Origin: Chamaecrista fasciculata
Lineage: Eukaryota; Streptophyta; Magnoliopsida; Fabales; Fabaceae
Direction of reading: 5' to 3'
Length of the DNA: 64,000 nt
Assembly (NCBI GenBank): GCA_003254925.1
Contig: QANZ01039462.1
Span: forward strand, 1 to 64,000
How positions within the stretch are numbered: the first letter of the stretch is position 1; the number at the start of each line of letters is the position of its first letter. The position numbers and the translations under genes are program-made. Below, piece after piece: positions 58,269 through 64,000 of the stretch. The notes below the pieces were generated by a model. The model saw only the letters and a program-made list of their open reading frames with translations. It was not told the origin of the DNA and made no database searches.

Positions 58269-61200
58269 ATGAGTTCGACGAAAGCAGCCTCTATACTTCT
58301 CTTCTTCCTTCTTGTTTCGACCCTAGGTAATTTTGCGCTTTTGATCTTAATATTCCTTGATTTTGTGTTTTCAAAACTTACACATTGTAACTTCTTCTTC
58401 AATGGCTCTTCATTCTTCACTGCCTGATTCACCTTCAATTCAGATCTAGTTAATTTTGAGTTCAGTTTTTGAGATTCATGATATTTTATATTCTGTTGAT
58501 CTGTTTCGTGTTTCTTTTTTCTGGGTTAGTTTCTGCGAAGAAGTCTGGTGATGTGAAAGAGTTACAGATCGGTGTCAAGGTAATTTTCTCCTTTTCCTTT
58601 GGACCCATGTTTGTTATTGCTTTTTATAATTGAGGTTTTGGATTGATGATATGGCCAAAAAGTGCCCAAGCATCAAAGGTAGCCTCTTTTTTAACCAGAA
58701 ATTCATTGCATTTGTATCTTTCGTGTTTGACCCCCAATATAAGAAATGCCAATTGGTACGTGCCTGATGAATTCAAAGGTATTGGAAAATGTGTCCATGT
58801 ACTGATGTACCCGAATTTATGGTAGACATTATCTCAAGTGAGGTGTGGCATTGCTGTGTTTAGAGTTGGTTGATATTATGAATGCAATAAACTGAGGTTT
58901 TTTTAAGGCTATATTTATATATTTACCTTTCTACCCTCCTGAAAGAACGTTTTTTATATGAGTTGATGAAATTTAAATTCCAAGGAATACAGTTTCTTTG
59001 ACATTTCTGCATTGTTTATCATTTCCTTGTTGTGATTAAAGTGAGATGAAGTGCCTTGCATGTGCTAGAATGTTGAAACCTTATAGATTATGTGCAGGCT
59101 ATGTAGCACTAGCGGTCATTTTGAGTTAGTGGCGCTGGCTATAGCTAGTGCATTCATTAAAGATAATTCTAAAATTATTATTCTGGACGATTTTTTGTGT
59201 CTTAAAAGTACAAAAATAAACTGACACGATTTGAATTTAGTTTTGATGATCTTAAAAATGACTGATACTGCTTGTTTGGTTGCCTTCCCAAAGGAAGATG
59301 AGTTCCATCCATGGATAAAAGTAAAATTATTGCCTCTGAAAATTAAAAACCAGAAAAAAAAAAATACTTGTGTTTGACCTCCTATTGATATTTTCTATAT
59401 CCTGAATTGCTGATCGTGTGTTTTGAAATTTCTGCATATCAGTACCCATAGCAATATTGATTTGAATGTCTACAAGAGGGATTATTGGGTTTTGTTGCAA
59501 TGTTCTTTTCTGTTCACTACCTCTATTCTCTTCTCCTTTGCAGTATAAACCCAAATCATGTGAAGTTCAGGCACATAAAGGTGATAAAGTTAAAGTACAT
59601 TATCGGGTGAGCAAACTTCCTGGTTCATTTTATTACTTATTTTATGATTGAACAAAATTATTGACTGTTGCAACTGGTCCTGACTTTGGATTTAATCATG
59701 ATGTCCTTTCATTTATGGTTTCTTAAATTATTTAAGGCACATTAAGGGAGTGCTTCTATTTTCTTTTCCTTTTTGTACTTATATTTTTGTTCTATTTGTT
59801 AAGATGTTTCTGAGATTATCCCATGTAATCTCTCAATACTGTTTTTTTTTAGTTTCAGTTATGAATTTATTATCGTAGCAAATTATGTTCTTTCTATTAT
59901 AAATAACTGCCTTTTTGTTTGTTCTTCTGCCAAGGGATCATGTATTCACTTAGTCTGCATATATCATCTTGAGTCTAACACTGATGTTTTGTCACATATT
60001 GCAGGGGAAACTTACTGATGGAACTGTTTTTGATTCTAGCTTTGAAAGGGATAGCCCAATTGATTTTGAGCTTGGTAGTGGTCAAGTGATCAAAGGTTTG
60101 CTTCTTGTAAACAACTTTTTTTTTTCTCATTTCCTAATTTCTGCATTAATAATGTTGGTAAATGATTAGAATGGCACAACTAATGTTCCTCATACCCATT
60201 TTGCACAAGAATTGTTTTAGGTTGTATTGGTGCTTGGTCCATGTTCGGAAACAGATTTTCTTGGGGTTCTTGTTTTGGTTTTTTAGGGGGGTGGGGGTGT
60301 TGTGGCAGCACCTATCTCAAGATTTGGACTTTTGTCTGGATGCCTTGATCTAGTAGTTTGGATTTGGAGGTTACTCGGTTAGGTTCAGTCTGTTCTGACT
60401 AGTGGGGGTGTTGTGGCAGCACCTATCTCAAGATTTTGGACTTTTGTCTGGATGCCTTGATCTGGTAGTTTGGATTTGGAGGTTACTCGGTTAGGTTCAG
60501 TCTGTTCTGTTCTGACTAAGTCTGAAAGAAGAATTTGAAATTTACCCAAAAAGTGCAATTTATAAGTTTGCTTCCTACTTTGTCTAAACACTAAGTAAAT
60601 AGACTACAATTCCATTACAAACTAGTTTCCCATAATTGATCGGATTTTTTCTTTGGATGCTTCCATGTTTGATCAATTTCTTCTTGCAGGGTGGGACCAA
60701 GGTTTACTGGGAATGTGTCTCGGTGAGAAGCGTAAGTTACAAATTCCTGCAAAGCTTGGCTATGGAGAGCAGGGTTCCCCTCCTACTATTCCTGGTAATT
60801 CCCTTCTGATAATTATTATCATTAGAGGACAGATGCATTTTTTTGTTAATAAAATAATGTCTGACTGCTAGATCTCAAATGATGGCCTGACTGGTCTTTT
60901 GCCTTGTAATAGAAGAAGGTATACACTTGGTCAACTGCTACTGTAGCAGTCTTGGTTCTTGTATACTTTCTAACACAAATCAACGTAGTCGACTTAATAA
61001 ATAAAAAGAAATGTGGTTGCTTAATATAAGGTTTAGAAAAGGTATGAATAGAGGTTTAGGTTCACAGAAAGAGTACTTGCAAACTTCATTGTAGATTGAA
61101 AACTTTTCTCTCTTATTTGACCTGGCTAAAGTGCTAGTGGGTAATTTTTTATGAAAGATATCAATGGTATATTATCCCATATTCGTAGATCTTTATCAAG

Positions 61201-61634
61201 TTTGTATTTTATAAAGTTTGAACTGTATATTTTGTCAGCAACAGTGAATTAACGATGTACTTTATATCTTTCTCACCAAAATGAATATAGACTTTTGATT
61301 AAAATTTTCAATATTAATATGTTAGCTTGTTTACTATATGGATGCGCATAAATGCTGATATTTTTCTCATGTATCTACAAGTTTTTGCTGTACATACTTC
61401 ACTGAATCATAGACCAACTCAGCATTTAATTGGTCCAGTGAAATTTCTTATGGTTTACTTCTTCTTCTTCGTTAAATATTGTCAAAACTTATGATGTTCA
61501 TGAATAATTAAAACATCATTCATTTTTTTTTTTTGCCGTGCATTGCAGGTGGTGCAACTCTCATATTTGACACTGAACTCGTTGGAGTGAATGGCAAAAC
61601 TTTAAGTCAAGAAACATCAAACAGCGAGCTTTAG
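58269..61634 (+). CDS. FKBP15: FKBP-type peptidyl-prolyl isomerase of the secretory pathway (FKBP15-like), 150 aa, six exons
   Basis: Speeds cis-trans isomerisation of Xaa-Pro bonds and assists protein folding. Exons 58269-58326, 58530-58579, 59544-59606, 60005-60095, 60690-60794 and 61549-61634; all GT-AG, 453 nt. Residues 1 to about 23 ([11 protein letters not shown]...SA) are a signal peptide. The single FKBP domain shows [68 protein letters not shown]. These retain the hydrophobic-pocket residues (Y, F, D, V-I, W, Y, F) expected for isomerase activity and FK506 binding. The C-terminus is NSEL, close to the ER-retrieval KDEL/NDEL signals of Arabidopsis FKBP15 proteins, so ER lumen is the likely site. 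Length agrees with the family. AATAAA at about 61880 may serve polyadenylation. Confidence 0.93.
60291..60518. repeat. Tandem duplication of about 110 bp in an FKBP intron
   Basis: 60291-60400 is repeated at 60402-60518 ('gtgggggtgttgtggcagcacc ... cagtctgttctgact') with a few differences, within the intron 60096-60689. Confidence 0.88.
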
Positions 61635-61639
61635 AGATT

Positions 61640-63429
61640 TTTCTTCTGAGAAAGACATGACTTTTGGCTATCCTTGTTAGCTTATTTCGGCTCTTGACTT
61701 TGATCAATGCTTCATTCGCCAAGAAGGTTTCAATCTTAATCTATTAGTTAAATTGGAAAGATTTAGTTGGTGTAACTAGATATTCTAATACTTTTCTATA
61801 AAGTGTTCAGGATTTTGTGACTTGTTTCTAATCTTAAGGTCTTTAGTTTTTCTTCATGGCTCTTATTTATTAGTCATTAATAAAAATTTAGGTTAATGAT
61901 GGAGGGGAATCTGTTGATTAGTGTTGATCTAACAAAAGTTGTTGTTCGAGAATATTTCAAATGGAGGATACAAAAAAAAAATGTTGATAATACATGGCAT
62001 GCGTCAAAGTCGAAATTGTAATTGTTTTTCTTTTCCAAATATTTATAAACTCCAGATTGAGAGATTTAGGTTTGAGAGATTTAGGTTTAAGTTTTGGAAT
62101 CGAAGGAGAACTTTAACTATTCTCTTTCGGTTTGAATGAAATTAGTCTTTGCTTAGAACTTTATACGGATAAGTGGAAGAAATTCATGATTATACTAAAA
62201 AAAACAATGAAATAAATTGATATTAATTAAAGAAAAACTCTAAATTACGAATCTGCGTTCAGAAAAAAGAAGCAAAAGTATATTCTAAAATAATAAGTTA
62301 AAACTTGGAAGCATAAAATAATTAAGTTAAAACTTAGAAGCATGTCAAATAACGAAGGAAAGAGGAAGGATATCTAGTCACTCCTACTATATCATCATCA
62401 ACAGAATCTTTTAACTACTTACATGCCTTTTTTAAAACAATTTTTCATACAATAATTATAAAATGTTATGGAACAGACAAATGCCTCCCATATATTGATG
62501 AAAGACCACAAGAGAGTAGTTACTTACATTTGTTGTAAGACACCCCATGCATGAGTTTATGGCGTCTTCGAGTCATGCCTCGGATATCTCCACGAACTCT
62601 TGCAATGGAGTAGAGTTGTAGTAAAGGGCGTAACTCGGAGTCGGTTGTTTTGTTTTTCTTACTGTTTTTCTTAATGAAAAAAACTCCCCATGCATGACAC
62701 GTAATATTCGAGCCAAGCAAAGGAATAACCTCTTCATTCGCCAAGGAAAACCGAATCTCTCCTTCACTTTTCATCATATGCAAATTTGATCTAAAAGTGT
62801 GGTACACAAAGGGTTGGAATGTTCTGATTATGTGAAAGTTTTTATTTAATGAGTGATATATAAATTTTTATTATAAATTCTTAAAGAAATCAGAAGGTAT
62901 TCTGTGATTCTAGTGGGATATCAATACTTACTCAATTAAACTTTTATTTTACAAAAAAAACTTTTTTTTTCGGAGATTGAGTATGATAAAAGAATCATCA
63001 TAATTAAAAGATGAGTAAAGTTTTATATTTTCTGTCTTCAAATCTAGACTATATATTAAAATCAATCATAAAATCTCAAATCATATGAATAATCGAGTCT
63101 TTATTCCTAAACACAAACCTTAAAATTTTTTTGAATAAAATATCTTTCTATCAGTATAAATATATTTCTATTATTTTTTATTTATAACGAATCAAAAAAT
63201 AAATCGTTATATTATTTTGATATGTATTTAATATTTTATCAGTAAAATTCTATATTTTTTCAACACTTCAAATTTTAAAAAATGATTTTATATAGAAAAA
63301 ATATTAATTATTAATATGATAGAATTAGTTAAGTTTTTACAACACCTTGGCTCTACTCAAATCCAAAAGGATCAAATTTTAGTATATGAATTTGGTAGTT
63401 AGGATACTTAATATGAGAGATGGAGGATT
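61640..63429. other. FKBP 3' flank and intergenic region
   Basis: AT-rich. A minus-strand open frame of 95 codons at 62520-62807 is the only one of note. It has Lys/Arg-rich and Leu-rich stretches, matches no family I know, overlaps a second frame, and is preceded by no clear promoter, so I do not call it a gene. Confidence 0.45.
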
Positions 63430-63800
63430 AGTTTATGGGCAAAAGGTCAAAACTTCAAATTGATGTCAGGGTAGATTTTAAATTAGTCCTAAATGTTTCA
63501 TATGTTTCACATTGGTTTTACATGTTTTTATAATTTCTCAAATTTGAAGTTGGTCATATCTTTCTCATTTAAAGTCTCAATGCAACAAATTCAAAACTAT
63601 GTGTTAACTCTTAAAAGAGTTATTTCTCTGCCCAATTGATACTATTAGCAAATGAAGTAAAATCACATCCCGAAATGTCGGTCCAATTTGAGAAATTATG
63701 AAAAATATATAAGACTAATATGAAACAATTGAAACATTATGACCAATATGAAATCTAACCCATACATTTGGGACCAAATTAGATTTTGACCTAGGCCAAA
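63430..63800. mobile_element. Degenerate foldback element
   Basis: Left 'aaaggtcaaaacttcaaattgatgtcagggtagattttaaattagtcc', right 'gaaatctaacccatacatttgggaccaaattagattttgacctaggcc'. Inner blocks 'tttctcaaatttgaagttgg' and 'ccaatttgagaaattatg' are inverted. No clear target duplication. Confidence 0.6.
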
Positions 63801-64000
63801 CTACATGATGCATTGGGCCTATGAATTTTTAAAACAAGATAAATGGACCTCAAATTTTTGTAGTGATAGGCCTACATATTCAATTATCAAAAATAATTCC
63901 GGGTCGGGTCAGTATCTAGTATTCACTCGTCTAGGAGTGAGAAACAGCGAACTAGGGTTTCTTATGTAACATAAATTAGGGTTTTAAAGTTTAAACACAA
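63801..64000 (+). promoter_or_regulatory. Probable promoter and 5' leader of a gene beyond the right edge
   Basis: A site II motif TTGGGCCT (63813-63820) is followed by two telo-box-type motifs, ACTAGGGTTT (63951-63960) and TTAGGGTTTT (63976-63985), before the window ends. In plants, site II plus telo-box close to the transcript start is typical of ribosomal-protein and other translation-related genes. No start codon of a convincing frame is visible, so the gene identity is open. Confidence 0.5.

Noticed and set aside
62520..62807. 95-codon minus-strand frame
   Set aside because: Overlaps another frame of similar length, no known domain, no splice or promoter context; probably chance.
1..64000. 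tRNA, rRNA or organelle-derived segments
   Set aside because: I looked for cloverleaf-like motifs with A/B boxes and for conserved rRNA blocks and saw none; the only tRNA-related sequences are primer-binding sites.

Overview
The window is nuclear DNA of a flowering plant, most likely a eudicot. Genes carry many short GT-AG introns, introns and spacers are AT-rich, and LTR retrotransposons, LINE remnants and small foldback elements fill the space between genes. I cannot name the species from sequence alone. Five places are assembly joins: a 363-base N run at 25256-25618 and single n's at 4262, 24373, 28410 and 33107.

Left part (1-27.3 kb): a transposon graveyard. Fragments of several LTRs (1-6.7 kb) precede a Tat-lineage Ty3/gypsy element lying on the minus strand. 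Its order from right to left is LTR remnant, gag, protease, RT, RNase H, integrase, then an oppositely oriented spliced extra gene, then the 3' LTR. Two Copia elements sit inside it, each flanked by a perfect 5-bp target duplication: GCTGG around 12223-20640 and GGTTG around 24109-26471. The first contains a third, inverted LTR with its own primer-binding site. All of these polyproteins are broken.

Middle (27.3-36 kb): a foldback, Pack-MULE-like element whose centre is a captured exon piece of splicing factor 1 (branchpoint-binding protein); then a 4.7-kb patch between two single n's, made of short segments that recur in inverted or direct orientation and containing a B3-like ORF; then a 5'-truncated LINE with RT, zf-RVT and RNase H domains.

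Right part (36-64 kb): ordinary genes. These are a 17-coding-exon MHK/MAK-type protein kinase (+), a small intronless membrane protein (-), a two-exon DUF760 chloroplast protein of the UV-B-induced At3g17800 type (-), and a six-exon secretory-pathway FKBP15-type prolyl isomerase (+). The last 200 bases look like the promoter and 5' leader of another gene beyond the window. The genes are not obviously connected in function.

A recurring theme is small foldback elements whose long inverted arms carry motifs such as 'ggtccc', with about a dozen different families in 64 kb. Three show clean 9-bp target duplications and one a 10-bp duplication, which points to Mutator-like mobilisation.
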